In this document: piece by piece, positions 18,401 to 27,009 of the stretch
Numbering within the stretch: position 1 is the first letter of the stretch
Layout of the letters: each line of letters starts with the position of its first letter
Assembly: GCA_948579355.1 (NCBI GenBank)
Contig: CAPAOV010000019.1
Location: 1 to 57,700 of the forward strand
Source of the DNA: an uncultured Eubacterium sp.
GTDB taxonomy: Bacteria; Bacillota; Clostridia; Lachnospirales; Lachnospiraceae
Direction: 5' to 3'
DNA: 57,700 bases
Made by a program: the position numbers and the translations under genes
The notes under the pieces: model-generated
Databases searched by the model: none
What the model was told of the DNA's origin: nothing
The model's input: only the letters and a program-made list of their open reading frames with translations

Positions 18401-18655
18401 CATGAGGGCCGTCCGAACATTCTGGATTTGATTACTAACGGCAAGATTGATTTGATGATTAACTCTCCGGTCGGCAAAGACAGCGTCCATGACGACAGCT
18501 ATCTCCGAAAAGCCGCTATTAAGGCAAAAGTTCCTTATATGACGACTATCGCTGCCGCCAAAGCGACGATTAAAGGGATTCTCTACGTGCAGAAGCACGG
18601 AAATGGCGAAGTAAAATCACTCCAGCAAATCCACAGTGAAATTACTGATATGTAA
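15431..18655 (+). CDS. carB: Carbamoyl phosphate synthase large subunit
   Basis: This 1074-residue enzyme makes carbamoyl phosphate from bicarbonate, ammonia and two ATP for pyrimidine and arginine synthesis. It shows the expected tandem organisation: two homologous ATP-grasp halves, each opening with a glycine-rich motif (IIGSGPIIIGQACEFDYSG at residue 13; GGGPNRIGQGIEFDY at about 560). Each carries a family 'NPRxSR' element (EINPRTSRSSALASKATG; EANPRASRTVPLVSKV). The C-terminal MGS-like allosteric domain starts near residue 935. AAGGAG lies eight bases before the ATG. The glutaminase subunit carA is not adjacent and must be elsewhere, because the large subunit alone cannot use glutamine. 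Confidence 0.98.
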   Translation: MPKREDINKVMIIGSGPIIIGQACEFDYSGTQACKALRKLGYEIVLVNSNPATIMTDPEIADVTYIEPLNVNRLEQIIEKERPDAVLPNLGGQSGLNLCAELANQGILDKYNVQVIGVQVDAIERGEDRIEFKKSMDAIGVEMARSQVSYSVEEALAIADELGYPVVLRPAYTMGGAGGGLVYNKEELKTVCARGLQASLVGQVLVEESILGWEELELEVVRDAEGNMITVCFIENIDPMGTHTGDSFCSAPMLTISEELQKRLQEQAYRIVESVKVIGGTNVQFAHDPVSDRIVVIEINPRTSRSSALASKATGFPIALVSAMLAAGLTLRDIECGKYGTLDKYVPDGDYVVIKFARWAFEKFKGVEDKLGTQMRAVGEVMSIGKTYKEAFQKAIRSLETGRYGLGYAKDYNTKSKDELLLLLNTPSSDRHFIMYEALRKGATVDEIFNITKVKHYFIEQMKELVMEEEELAQKKGSLPSDEQLISAKKNGFSDKYLSQILDIPEAEIRDKRISLGVTEAWEGVHVSSTPDSAYYYSTYNAEDKNPVNTNKKKIMILGGGPNRIGQGIEFDYCCVHASLALKKLGFETIIVNCNPETVSTDYDTSDKLYFEPLTLEDVLSIYNKEKPLGVIAQFGGQTPLNLAAELEKNGVKILGTSPSVIDLAEDRDLFRAMMDKLEIPMPEAGMATTVDEALKIANQIGYPVMVRPSYVLGGRGMEVVYDDESLSDYMQAAVGVTPDRPILIDRFLNHAMECEADAISDGTHAFVPAVMEHIELAGVHSGDSACIIPSVHISEENVTTIKEYTKKIAEEMHVKGLMNMQYAIENGKVYVLEANPRASRTVPLVSKVCNIRMVPLATDIITSDITGRPSPVAGLKQQNIPYYGVKEAVFPFNMFPEVDPLLGPEMRSTGEVLGLSTYYGEAFFKAQEATQTKLPLKGTVLISVNRKDKPEVVEIANLFAEAGFHILATGKTHEIITNAGIEAELVKKLHEGRPNILDLITNGKIDLMINSPVGKDSVHDDSYLRKAAIKAKVPYMTTIAAAKATIKGILYVQKHGNGEVKSLQQIHSEITDM

Positions 18656-18694
18656 TACCGCAAATACAGAAATAATATTTACTCTATAAAACCA

Positions 18695-18735
18695 ATCGGG
18701 ACAACAAGTACTTATATGTTGTCCCGATAATTTTT
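18695..18735 (+). terminator. carB terminator
   Basis: A 12-bp perfect stem (18695-18706 with 18717-18728) is followed by AATTTTTC. It is the clearest intrinsic terminator in the window and also lies just downstream of the convergent minus-strand gene. Confidence 0.9.
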
Positions 18736-18770
18736 CTATACCATTTTACTTTTCACACGCTTTCTAACTA

Positions 18771-20201
18771 TTATGCGTGCACAATATCCGTATATTCCGA
18801 AATTTCTCTGCTTATCGTACACAAATCGGCGAGGTTCAGGTCATGGACATTAGAATGACCGGTAATTCTGGCAAAGACTTTCAGTTCTTCTTTACAACAG
18901 TTAAGATAATTCGCCACCCTCTTCGCCGCCGCTTCCCCTTTCAGGCGTTTTCGCAATTCCTCATCCTGTGTCGCCACTCCTACCGGACACATTCCGCTGC
19001 CGCAGATGCGATACTGCTGGCAGGCTGCCGCCACCATAGCGGCAGATGCCACTGCTACCGCATCTGCTCCCATGGCAAGCGCTTTTGCAAAATCAGAGGA
19101 GACACGCAGTCCTCCCGTAATAACTAATTCCGCATCACAGCGCACGGCATTGAGATATTTCCTTGCGCGATGCAGTGCATATACGGTCGGCACGCTTGTA
19201 GCGTCTCTGATAATTGCCGGAGAGGCGCCGGTGGCGCCGCCTCTGCCGTCAATTGTAATAAAATCAGGTTCGGCAAAAACGACATATTCCAAATCTTTTT
19301 CCAGCTTCCCTGCCGCAATCTTTATACCAATTGGACGGCCGTCCGAACGACGCCGCAATTCTGCGACAAGCTCCCTCAAATCCTCTTTTGTCTCCACATC
19401 AGGAATCGTTGATGGACTGATAATATCCTCCCCCAATGGTTTATTGCGGATTTTGGCTATTTCCGGCGTTACTTTCTCCCCCGGAAGATGTCCGCCCATC
19501 CCCGGCTTCGTTCCCTGTCCAATCTTAATCTCAATCGCATCGGCACGTCTCAGATTTTCATCCGTGACGCTGTAGCGGTTTGGCACATACTCAAATATGT
19601 AACGGTAAGAGGCCGCCATCTCTTCCGGCAGAATACCGCCCTCACCACTGCACATCGCTGTCTTTGCCATCGCGCTCCCCTCTGCCATGGCCACTTTCGT
19701 CTCTTTGGATAGCGCTCCGAAAGACATATGGGAAATATAAACCGGACTATCCAAAATCATCGGCCGCTTTGCATGCTTGCCAATGACTGTCATCGTACTC
19801 ACCGGAGCGTGCTCGGACAGAGGCATGGGATTTAACTGTGCTCCCATAATGAGAATATCATCCCAATTTGGCATTGACATCTTTGTTCCCATTGCTTCAA
19901 TAATGGATTTGCCATTTACCGCCATCTCCTGTATCTCTTTCATGTATCGGTAGTCTCCGGTTGTCTTTCTCGTCTCTTTCGGATAACTCAAATCAATGGC
20001 GTCATCATCTGCGCTGCCACACTCCGTACAAGCTGCGCCGTCATCGTTGTCTCCGGCAGATACTTGCTCTTCTTCCGAATCCACTAACTCAAACTTATCC
20101 AGCGGCTGCTTACACATCGGACATTGCCCTAAATCCTCTAATTTCTTTCCCTCTGCTTCCTCATCAAACACATAGCCGCATACACTGCATTTGTATACCA
20201 T
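18771..20201 (-). CDS. Rubredoxin-glutamate synthase FMN domain fusion
   Basis: This 476-residue fusion starts with an N-terminal rubredoxin-like iron site (CSVCGYVFDE ... CPMCKQP, residues 5-32). An acidic linker with a further Cys pair follows (CTECG), then a GltB-like FMN-binding TIM barrel (about residues 80-476). The barrel has the glycine-rich ITIDGRGGATGASP flavin region. It also has the cysteine pattern C-x5-C-x4-C followed by PVGVATQ, the 3Fe-4S ligands of glutamate synthase. The N-terminal glutaminase domain of full GltB is missing, so ammonia transfer from glutamine would need another subunit. The rubredoxin suggests electron delivery from an iron-sulfur donor. The true reaction is uncertain. 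Confidence 0.88.
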   Translation of the reverse strand: MVYKCSVCGYVFDEEAEGKKLEDLGQCPMCKQPLDKFELVDSEEEQVSAGDNDDGAACTECGSADDDAIDLSYPKETRKTTGDYRYMKEIQEMAVNGKSIIEAMGTKMSMPNWDDILIMGAQLNPMPLSEHAPVSTMTVIGKHAKRPMILDSPVYISHMSFGALSKETKVAMAEGSAMAKTAMCSGEGGILPEEMAASYRYIFEYVPNRYSVTDENLRRADAIEIKIGQGTKPGMGGHLPGEKVTPEIAKIRNKPLGEDIISPSTIPDVETKEDLRELVAELRRRSDGRPIGIKIAAGKLEKDLEYVVFAEPDFITIDGRGGATGASPAIIRDATSVPTVYALHRARKYLNAVRCDAELVITGGLRVSSDFAKALAMGADAVAVASAAMVAAACQQYRICGSGMCPVGVATQDEELRKRLKGEAAAKRVANYLNCCKEELKVFARITGHSNVHDLNLADLCTISREISEYTDIVHA

Positions 20202-20250
20202 ATCGTTTCTCCTTTTCCTGTTTATTTTTTACTACTTATCTTTCTGCTTT

Positions 20251-20820
20251 CTATTTCGTGGCGGAATTGCACAGAAAACATCCGTCCTCATGGGAATTGA
20301 TTATCCCGACTGCCTGCAGGAAAGAATATATAATTGTCGTTCCCACAAACTTCATTCCCCTCTTCTGTAAATCCTTTGATATCCTGTCCGACAGCTCCGA
20401 GTTTACCTTATCGTTTTCATAGATAACCTGCCCCCCGCTAAATCCCCAAATATAATCAGAAAAGGAGCCAAATTCGGCCTGTATCTCCTGAAATACAACA
20501 GCGTTTTTAATGGCGGCACCAATCTTTCTCCCATTTCGGATAATACTCGCATCCTGACGCAGTTCTTCTATTTTCTTTTCGTCATATTGGCCGATTTTCC
20601 TATAATCAAAGCCGTCAAAGGCCCTCCGGAAGTTCTCACGCTTATTCAACACACATTCCCATGACAAACCAGCCTGAAATGATTCGAGCAGAAGCATTTC
20701 AAAATAATAGGCGTCGTCTTTGCGGACTGCCTGTCCCCACTCCTCATCATGATACGCTATATATAAGTCGTTATTGGGATTTGCCCAACGACAGCGAACA
20801 TTGCCATCTTTGTATATCAT
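20251..20820 (-). CDS. tag: DNA-3-methyladenine glycosylase I
   Basis: This 189-residue base-excision repair enzyme removes 3-methyladenine from alkylated DNA. It shows the family pattern from end to end: RCRWAN near the start, the zinc Cys (C10), YHDEEWG, SFQAGLSWECVL and a C-terminal 'MKFVGTTIIYSFLQAVGIIN' followed by the HxxxC-type zinc ligands (SHEDGCFLC). Length is typical. GAGG lies seven bases before the ATG. It is 50 bases upstream of the rubredoxin-fusion gene on the same strand, perhaps co-transcribed, with no obvious functional tie. Confidence 0.96.
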   Translation of the reverse strand: MIYKDGNVRCRWANPNNDLYIAYHDEEWGQAVRKDDAYYFEMLLLESFQAGLSWECVLNKRENFRRAFDGFDYRKIGQYDEKKIEELRQDASIIRNGRKIGAAIKNAVVFQEIQAEFGSFSDYIWGFSGGQVIYENDKVNSELSDRISKDLQKRGMKFVGTTIIYSFLQAVGIINSHEDGCFLCNSATK

Positions 20821-20845
20821 GGTTTACCTCATTTCTGCTATTTAA

Positions 20846-20892
20846 GATAAAAGGAGAGTACAATACATCAGATAAGAAATATTGTACCCTCC
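20846..20892 (-). terminator. Terminator of the SGNH esterase gene
   Basis: A hairpin of GGAG/CTCC, one mismatch, then GTACAATA/TATTGTAC (20853-20865 with 20880-20892) is followed on the minus strand by TTTTATCTT. It lies between the esterase stop and the tag start. Confidence 0.75.
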
Positions 20893-20935
20893 ATGTTATT
20901 TTATAACCGTCTTCACTCTATGGCAATCACTTCTC

Positions 20936-23116
20936 TTATTTGTAACCCATTGCCAGCATCGTAAAGCTTTTTGATTCACTGCCTTCTGCCATCTTCAGTT
21001 CGATTTCATGGTCAGCAGCGGTCTCCTCTGTCAGAGCTAAATATACTTTACCGTTATTCCATCCGGACTTATTGTAACAATCCAATGTCGCTTTCTTTAC
21101 TCCATCAATATACAAGTCCGCGGAACCAAATGCTGTTGAACTGCTCTGTTTATACATGAGCATGAGCGTCTTACATTTCACTTTGACTTTCAGCGAATCG
21201 CTTCCGCTGTCTTTTTTATGCATCCAGTTGTTCGGGAACCAAGGAGCGCTCTTTGCTCCGTTGTACTCGTATTGGAAATTACCGGTAGCGCTGTCTTTCG
21301 CATTAAAGCTGCCTGCCTCAATGGAAGTGATAGCTGTATCTGCGCCCAGCTCTGTTGCCGCATCTATCATTTTGATACCCTGATAAGCGGAAGTCTTCTT
21401 CGCCGGCATCGCATCCACATCCGTAATATTATCTTCCACAGCCGTTTCCTTATCAACCGTATCCATTAACTTCATAATACAGTCGGACATCAATTGATAA
21501 CCTTTGTTATTCGGGTGCAGGTTATCACCGAAATACCAATCCGAAAAGCCTTCTAACTTATAGAAATCTTTGATGGCATCACCCATACTAATCATTGGCA
21601 AATCATAGTGCTGCCCGTACTTGCGGTAATCGTTCTCACACACACGGTTCAACGGCTTAAATACGGAGAAAATCAATACAACCGCAGAGCCGGATTTCAG
21701 CGCTTCGCGAATCAGACCCTCATAGGCGCCTCCTGCCGTCTCACAGCCGCTGTCGTTTACGGCAAATTCGATAAAGAGAATGTCCGGACGTGTGCTGCCC
21801 TCCGGCAGACGGTCAAGAACGTCCCTCTGATAACGGATAACACCGATATCCGATGGCGTACCACTCATGCCGGCATTGATGAAATGCACATTGCTGCCGT
21901 CGTCTTTACCATATGTCTTACCGAAAGAGGTCGCTGATACCTGCGCATAACATTTTGAGTTCGGAGACGCAAGCGCACCCTCGGTGATGGAACCACCGAT
22001 ATAGGCAAGCGTCACATCCTCTCCGTCTCTCGCTTTCTGAATAACCTTTTTCAGACGGGCGTTATTTCCAGAAGAATACAAACCTGCCTGCGCCATCTGC
22101 GCACTCTGCGCAACGGAAGGCGTAAACGTCTTGTTATCTACCGGTTTACCAATAATCACGACATCGTCCACAAGGAAATCAATGCTATCCGACGTCGGAC
22201 ACTCAAAATACATACTGATACCGCCGTCGTTGTCCGGAATCGTCAACTCGCCGCTTAACTCTACCCATTGGCCGCTGGCACAGGTTTTCCCTTGGTCGGC
22301 ATTGTCTATAATTGATTTGTACTGTGTATTGCCATCCAAATCATTGTACTGCACTTTCATGGCAATGCCTTCGGATTTACCAGAATCCTGTTTTACCCAT
22401 GCGCTAAACTGATAAACATTTCCGGTTTCACATAATTTGGAAAGGTCCATCGAAGCGCCGTGCCATGTAGCGGCGCGTCCGGTACACAACATACTGTTCA
22501 TACCGCCGTCAGTATGGTTTTCCGAATTGGAAATCTCTATGGAGCCGCCTCGTCCGGTGAATCCATTCGTATCCCCATCTTCGAAATAATTTTTGTAAAT
22601 AATTGTTGGCGTCGGCTCCGCCGTCGCAGTAGCAGTTGCCGTGGCAGTAGTGGTCGGACCGGAGGAGTTGTTATTGCCGCCGGTTCCGCCGTTTGGCGGC
22701 GTAGGTGTAGTATTCGACGCATTGGTGTTAGACGGTGGCTGTGACGAATCGTTATTTCCTGATTTGCCACTTGTCTTTTTCGTCACTTTAACCGTAACTT
22801 TGCCAAGACTTCTTGTCTTCTTTTTATAAACTTCTTTTACGGTAACTTTTGCTTTTCCAACTTTTAAGGCTTTCACCTTTCCGGATTTATACACTTTTAC
22901 CTTTTTATTGGAAGCCTTAAACTTATACTTCGCCTTTTTCTTCTTGTATTTAATCTTGATTTTTTTAGAAGCTCCTTTTTGTATGGTAAGGCTCTTTTTC
23001 GCAAGCTTCGCTTTCTTTTTGGCGGCGTCGCTAACGGTTGCGCCTGCTGCCGTAGAACATACTAAAGCCAGTACCAGACCATGACACAGTAACTTCTTTC
23101 TGTTTTTGTTTCCCAT
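20936..23116 (-). CDS. Secreted SGNH/GDSL esterase with carbohydrate-binding module
   Basis: This is a 726-residue multidomain exoprotein. Order: signal peptide (1-30), a lysine-rich Ig-like domain (about 32-113), a Ser/Asn/Thr/Pro/Gly linker (114-165), a CBM4/9-like beta-sandwich (about 170-330, with RAATWHGASMDLSKL and YQFSAWVKQ), an SGNH hydrolase domain (about 345-560), and a C-terminal beta domain (600-726). The hydrolase blocks are clear: the serine in AYIGGSITEG, Gly in NAGMSG, Asn in EFAVNDSG, and DNLHPNNKGY with Asp and His. Such architectures deacetylate xylan or other plant polysaccharides. No cell-wall sorting motif is present, so the basic domain may hold it at the anionic wall. 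GGAG lies nine bases before the ATG. Confidence 0.88.
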   Translation of the reverse strand: MGNKNRKKLLCHGLVLALVCSTAAGATVSDAAKKKAKLAKKSLTIQKGASKKIKIKYKKKKAKYKFKASNKKVKVYKSGKVKALKVGKAKVTVKEVYKKKTRSLGKVTVKVTKKTSGKSGNNDSSQPPSNTNASNTTPTPPNGGTGGNNNSSGPTTTATATATATAEPTPTIIYKNYFEDGDTNGFTGRGGSIEISNSENHTDGGMNSMLCTGRAATWHGASMDLSKLCETGNVYQFSAWVKQDSGKSEGIAMKVQYNDLDGNTQYKSIIDNADQGKTCASGQWVELSGELTIPDNDGGISMYFECPTSDSIDFLVDDVVIIGKPVDNKTFTPSVAQSAQMAQAGLYSSGNNARLKKVIQKARDGEDVTLAYIGGSITEGALASPNSKCYAQVSATSFGKTYGKDDGSNVHFINAGMSGTPSDIGVIRYQRDVLDRLPEGSTRPDILFIEFAVNDSGCETAGGAYEGLIREALKSGSAVVLIFSVFKPLNRVCENDYRKYGQHYDLPMISMGDAIKDFYKLEGFSDWYFGDNLHPNNKGYQLMSDCIMKLMDTVDKETAVEDNITDVDAMPAKKTSAYQGIKMIDAATELGADTAITSIEAGSFNAKDSATGNFQYEYNGAKSAPWFPNNWMHKKDSGSDSLKVKVKCKTLMLMYKQSSSTAFGSADLYIDGVKKATLDCYNKSGWNNGKVYLALTEETAADHEIELKMAEGSESKSFTMLAMGYK

Positions 23117-23264
23117 AAGTCATCTCCTTCTGCTTTTTTATGTAAAACCTTATACTTATGAAACGGATGTTTGAGGTTGCTCCAATATCTTTTTGCGCAC
23201 CTTAACATCATACTTATACTTTATCAGAAACAGAGACAATAATCAATCAAATTAATGAAAAATC
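23117..23264. other. Intergenic region, esterase promoter area
   Basis: This region is AT-rich with two near-copies of AAGTATAAG on the minus strand, one of which may serve as a -10 for the esterase gene. I cannot define a firm -35. No terminator with a T run is evident after the ABC exporter gene. Confidence 0.3.
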
Positions 23265-25055
23265 TCACACTCCATACCTGCCGGCCTGCGCCTGCCACAT
23301 CTCCGCGTATTTTCCTTTTCGTGACAGCAGTTCATCATGCGTTCCCTCTTCAATAATGCGTCCGTTTTCCAACATAATAATACGGTCGGCGTCTCTCGTC
23401 GTTGACAGGCGGTGCGAAATGTAAAATACGGTCTTGTTCTCTGCCGCCGCATGCATTGCCTTATTCAGATTATATTCGGCAATCGGGTCGAGGGCGCTTG
23501 ACGGTTCGTCCATGGCAAGCAAATCAACTTCTCCGTAAAAGGCTCTGGCAATCGCCACCTTCTGGCTCTCACCACCGGACAAGTTCACACCCTGTTCATC
23601 AAACTCCGTCGTAATCGGAGTGGAAAGTCCCTGCGGCAATGACTGCAGGCGTTCCCCGAACCCGCTGCGGCACAGAGCCGATTCCACTTCTCCCTCAATC
23701 TCCTCATTGCTGCTGATATCATCCAACACGACATTTTCCAGCAACGTCGCGCCGTACAGGCAATAATCCTGAAAGACCACTCCCATACGCTCATGGTACT
23801 CATCTAGTTTGTACTTACGGATATCGCAGCCGTGATAAGTAATCACTCCCTCTGTCGGGTCATACAGGCGCATAAGCAATTTAATCAGCGTCGTCTTTCC
23901 CGCCCCGTTGTAACCGACAATGGCAATCTTTTCTCCGGCAGACACATGGAGAGAGATATCATGCAAAATCTCCGGCGCATCTTCTGTATAACGGAAACTT
24001 ACGTGTTTGAGACATATATCCCCGACTCCCTGCGGTACTTTCAGTCCTATATGATGTTTCAATTCCGCTTCATAGGCAAGAAAGGCCCGTATCTTATCTA
24101 CATACATACTGTTCTCATTTGCTTTCGGGGCAATCTCGGAAAATCCGCGCATAGCGCGCCGCAGACTTCCCGTGCGGTTAAACAGTACGACCGCATTGCT
24201 GTAATCAATCGTGCGGAGTACTGCCGCCTGAAAGATAAGATAGACAATATACAACCCATCCAGAATAAAATCTCCCGCCAGATATTGCTGCGTAAACATA
24301 AGGCCCACACGTTTTCCCGCCACCTTTTTGTTAATCTGCTCCATCTTATCGTTCGCTTCTTCAAATTCTTCCTCCAGCATATCTCCCACGTCCGGGTGAA
24401 GACGAAGTTCTTTCGCATAATCATTGAGATAGAACAGACGGCTGACATAATTTCTCTTGCGCTCATAAGGATTGACTTTCATGCGCACCTTATAATTTAT
24501 TTTATTGAGTACTTTCGCCAAAAAGAAATTGAGTACAAACGAGACGGAGACAAACAGGATTCCAACCATATCCGTCATCAGATAAAACACGCCCGTAGTA
24601 ATTATTATCGTAAAGCTCTGCATTATGGAATTGAGCAATTCCAGAAAGCGGTCTATCGAACTTTCCGATTCGGCTACCGCCAGCACAAATTCATTATAGT
24701 ACTGCGGATTGTCATAGCACGACAAATCCAGTTCCGCCGCTTTCTCGTACATCTTCTCTTTCAACGCCTTATAAAGTTTCGGACGGGTACGGAAATTCAT
24801 GGCATTGATAAAATAGCCATCCGCTAAAAACTGCGCGATATTAATGAGCAGAATAATGCCAATCACAAGAAATGCTTTCCAAAATGGCTCGTGATATTCA
24901 GCACAGTGCAAAACATATTGAATCCCTACCGTATGTTCCAAAAAGATAACCATCTGCTGGCGAAATCCGTCAAAAAGAAAATACAACATATATCCCGGCG
25001 ATACGCTAAAACAAAGTTTCCATAAAAAGAGATGATTATTCCAAACCTGTTTCAT
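23265..25055 (-). CDS. ABC exporter half-transporter, second subunit
   Basis: This 596-residue protein is a fused membrane domain (about six helices, residues 15-320) and ATPase (about 345-596). ATPase motifs: Walker A VGYNGAGKTT, signature LSGGESQKVAIAR, Walker B LLAMDEPSSALD with the catalytic Glu intact, and switch His in YISHRLSTTRDAD. It overlaps the preceding homologous subunit by four bases (ATGA), so the pair should form a heterodimer. The membrane domain is divergent from common multidrug exporters. Substrate is unknown; no peptide precursor or modification enzyme is adjacent, so drug, lipid or peptide export are all open. Confidence 0.9.
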   Translation of the reverse strand: MKQVWNNHLFLWKLCFSVSPGYMLYFLFDGFRQQMVIFLEHTVGIQYVLHCAEYHEPFWKAFLVIGIILLINIAQFLADGYFINAMNFRTRPKLYKALKEKMYEKAAELDLSCYDNPQYYNEFVLAVAESESSIDRFLELLNSIMQSFTIIITTGVFYLMTDMVGILFVSVSFVLNFFLAKVLNKINYKVRMKVNPYERKRNYVSRLFYLNDYAKELRLHPDVGDMLEEEFEEANDKMEQINKKVAGKRVGLMFTQQYLAGDFILDGLYIVYLIFQAAVLRTIDYSNAVVLFNRTGSLRRAMRGFSEIAPKANENSMYVDKIRAFLAYEAELKHHIGLKVPQGVGDICLKHVSFRYTEDAPEILHDISLHVSAGEKIAIVGYNGAGKTTLIKLLMRLYDPTEGVITYHGCDIRKYKLDEYHERMGVVFQDYCLYGATLLENVVLDDISSNEEIEGEVESALCRSGFGERLQSLPQGLSTPITTEFDEQGVNLSGGESQKVAIARAFYGEVDLLAMDEPSSALDPIAEYNLNKAMHAAAENKTVFYISHRLSTTRDADRIIMLENGRIIEEGTHDELLSRKGKYAEMWQAQAGRYGV

Positions 25056-26854
25056 GCGCCCACCTCCTCTCGTGCCAGATAGTTTACTGCCTGCTTCGTG
25101 TACATTTCTGCATACGGCCCTTTCTTTTCCATCAGTTCTTCATGTACTCCCTCTTCTGCTACCGCGCCGTGCTCCAGCATATAAACATAATCGGCATTTT
25201 GAACGGAGGAAAGACGGTGGGAAATAAAGAGCATCGTCTTGTTCCTGCCGCTCTCCAAAATCTGTTCAAACAGCTCGTATTCCGCAATCGGGTCGAGAGC
25301 GCTTGACGGTTCATCAAAGATTTTAAACGGGCTCTGGCGCACAAAAGCTCTGGCGACAATAATCTTCTGGTACTCACCGCCGGACAGCACGACGCCATCT
25401 TCCGCAAACTCCCTCGTCAGCATCGTATGTATCCCCTCCGGAAGCGAGAGGACTTTTTCATATACGCCTGCCATTTTCAATGCGTCAACAACCGCTTTTT
25501 CATCGTTCGGCGCAGCCTTTCGCATCAGCACATTTTCCATAACCGAAAGAGAGAACATCTGGTGGTCTTGGAAAGCGGTTGCGAACAACTTGCGGTATTG
25601 CTGCAAATTGTAGTCTTTAATATTTCTTCCATTCAGTAATATCTCTCCCTCCGAGGGGTCGTAAAAACGCATTAACAGCTTTACGATTGTCGTTTTGCCG
25701 GCTCCGTTATGTCCGACAAGCGCATATGTCTTGCCAGCCTCAAAACAGAGATTGAGGTTCCGGATTACTTCCTCCTCTTTATAGGAAAAACTCACATTGC
25801 GAAATTCAATCTTCTGTATCTCTTCCCCCGGGTTTATGCCGTCATAACTCTCCGGTATCGCCTCCTGATATTCCAAAAAGGTGCGAAGATTGTCTATAAA
25901 CAGGCCATTTTTAAAGGCTTTCATTAATGATTCCGTAAAACCGATTAATATCCATGTAGAAGATACCATCATGCTTGTTATGACTGCCAATTCCGACATC
26001 GACATGGAATGGCTGACAAGCGTGCGGTAGGCGCCGTAGATAAGCAGTCCCTCAAAAATAAAAGCAAAGACAAAATTGGCCCAGAGCCAATGAAGAACCG
26101 CCGCCTTTTTCGTATATTTTTTCGTCACCTCAATCACGCCCTGAATCGCCTCGTCATAATGACGCCGCATTAAGGAAAATGCCTTTGTCAGACGTATTTC
26201 CTTGGCGTAGTCCGCCATATACATCACGCGGTTCACATATGCAATTTTGCGGTTATACGGCGCCATATCCTTATTTCTCTCAAAATCAATATGGCTCATT
26301 TTCCGATTAAATACAAAATTTCCAATAATAGGAAAGATAATAAAAAGTACCGAATATTTATCCACTTCAAACATGAAACAAAAAGAAACTATCGTTGCGG
26401 CCACACCAAAGAGAACGCCCCATATGACATCCACAGTTTCAATCAGCCGCTCGTCTGCCTTTTCCATTGCCAGCGTATATTTGTTATAAAACTCCTTGTC
26501 TTCAAAGCACGCCAGCTCCACCTGTCTCGACTTGCGAAACAGGATTCGGTTCAGTCCTTTATTGACGATAACATTGCAGACAGGCAGCACACTGCCGTTT
26601 ACATAACTATTGTACAGGGTAATAAGGGCAAAGACCGTCGCCGTTATGGCGACAAACGTCATAATGGAAGAAAACTCCTGTTCCGTCTCCAGTGCGTGTA
26701 CGACATAGCGCATGAAAAAAGCGCTGTAGAAGAGCCATTCAAAATATCCAAGCAGTCTTGTTGCCGCTTTATGTATCACCTGACGGGGACAAATCTTCCA
26801 TAACAGCCGTAACGCATAAAGATTATTGCGAAATACCCTCTTTTGCTTTTTCAT
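25052..26854 (-). CDS. ABC exporter half-transporter, first subunit
   Basis: This 600-residue protein has the same architecture as its downstream partner: membrane domain, then an ATPase with Walker A VGHNGAGKTT, signature LSGGEYQKI, Walker B FKIFDEPSSALD and switch His in FISHRLSSVQNAD. Both ATPase sites look catalytically competent, unlike many heterodimeric exporters with one degenerate site. The frame is open to 26896, but GGAGG lies six bases before the ATG at 26854, which is taken as the start. A leader terminator and a good promoter lie just upstream, suggesting induced expression. Confidence 0.9.
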   Translation of the reverse strand: MKKQKRVFRNNLYALRLLWKICPRQVIHKAATRLLGYFEWLFYSAFFMRYVVHALETEQEFSSIMTFVAITATVFALITLYNSYVNGSVLPVCNVIVNKGLNRILFRKSRQVELACFEDKEFYNKYTLAMEKADERLIETVDVIWGVLFGVAATIVSFCFMFEVDKYSVLFIIFPIIGNFVFNRKMSHIDFERNKDMAPYNRKIAYVNRVMYMADYAKEIRLTKAFSLMRRHYDEAIQGVIEVTKKYTKKAAVLHWLWANFVFAFIFEGLLIYGAYRTLVSHSMSMSELAVITSMMVSSTWILIGFTESLMKAFKNGLFIDNLRTFLEYQEAIPESYDGINPGEEIQKIEFRNVSFSYKEEEVIRNLNLCFEAGKTYALVGHNGAGKTTIVKLLMRFYDPSEGEILLNGRNIKDYNLQQYRKLFATAFQDHQMFSLSVMENVLMRKAAPNDEKAVVDALKMAGVYEKVLSLPEGIHTMLTREFAEDGVVLSGGEYQKIIVARAFVRQSPFKIFDEPSSALDPIAEYELFEQILESGRNKTMLFISHRLSSVQNADYVYMLEHGAVAEEGVHEELMEKKGPYAEMYTKQAVNYLAREEVGA

Positions 26855-26880
26855 AAAATCCTCCATTTCTGATTTATTGG

Positions 26881-26923
26881 GAAAAATAAGAGGCAAAAGC
26901 AGATAGCCCGCCTTTGTCTCTTA
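26881..26923 (-). terminator. Leader terminator of the ABC exporter operon
   Basis: TAAGAGGCAAA (26887-26897) pairs with TTTGTCTCTTA (26913-26923) with one wobble pair, followed on the minus strand by TTTTTC. It lies between the promoter and the first start codon, only about ten bases after the predicted transcription start, so it can attenuate the operon. Confidence 0.6.
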
Positions 26924-26940
26924 CTACGTTTCTAAAGCAA

Positions 26941-26968
26941 ATTATAGCACATATAACATTAAAATCAA
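26941..26968 (-). promoter_or_regulatory. Promoter of the ABC exporter operon
   Basis: On the minus strand TTGATT (26963-26968), 16 bases, then TATAAT (26941-26946) preceded by TGC, an extended -10. It directly abuts the glycogen phosphorylase terminator. Confidence 0.7.
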
Positions 26969-27006
26969 TAACCTGCTGGTTTACACTATAATAAACCAGC
27001 AGGTTA
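26969..27006 (-). terminator. Glycogen phosphorylase terminator
   Basis: A 15-bp perfect stem (26969-26983 with 26992-27006, 8-base loop) begins four bases after the phosphorylase stop. It is followed on the minus strand by an AT-rich stretch including TTTT. Confidence 0.75.
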
Positions 27007-27009
27007 TCC

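Noticed and set aside
23832..24827. A 331-residue plus-strand ORF
   Set aside because: It is antisense to a clear ABC exporter gene, lacks a start site and has the composition of a shadow frame.
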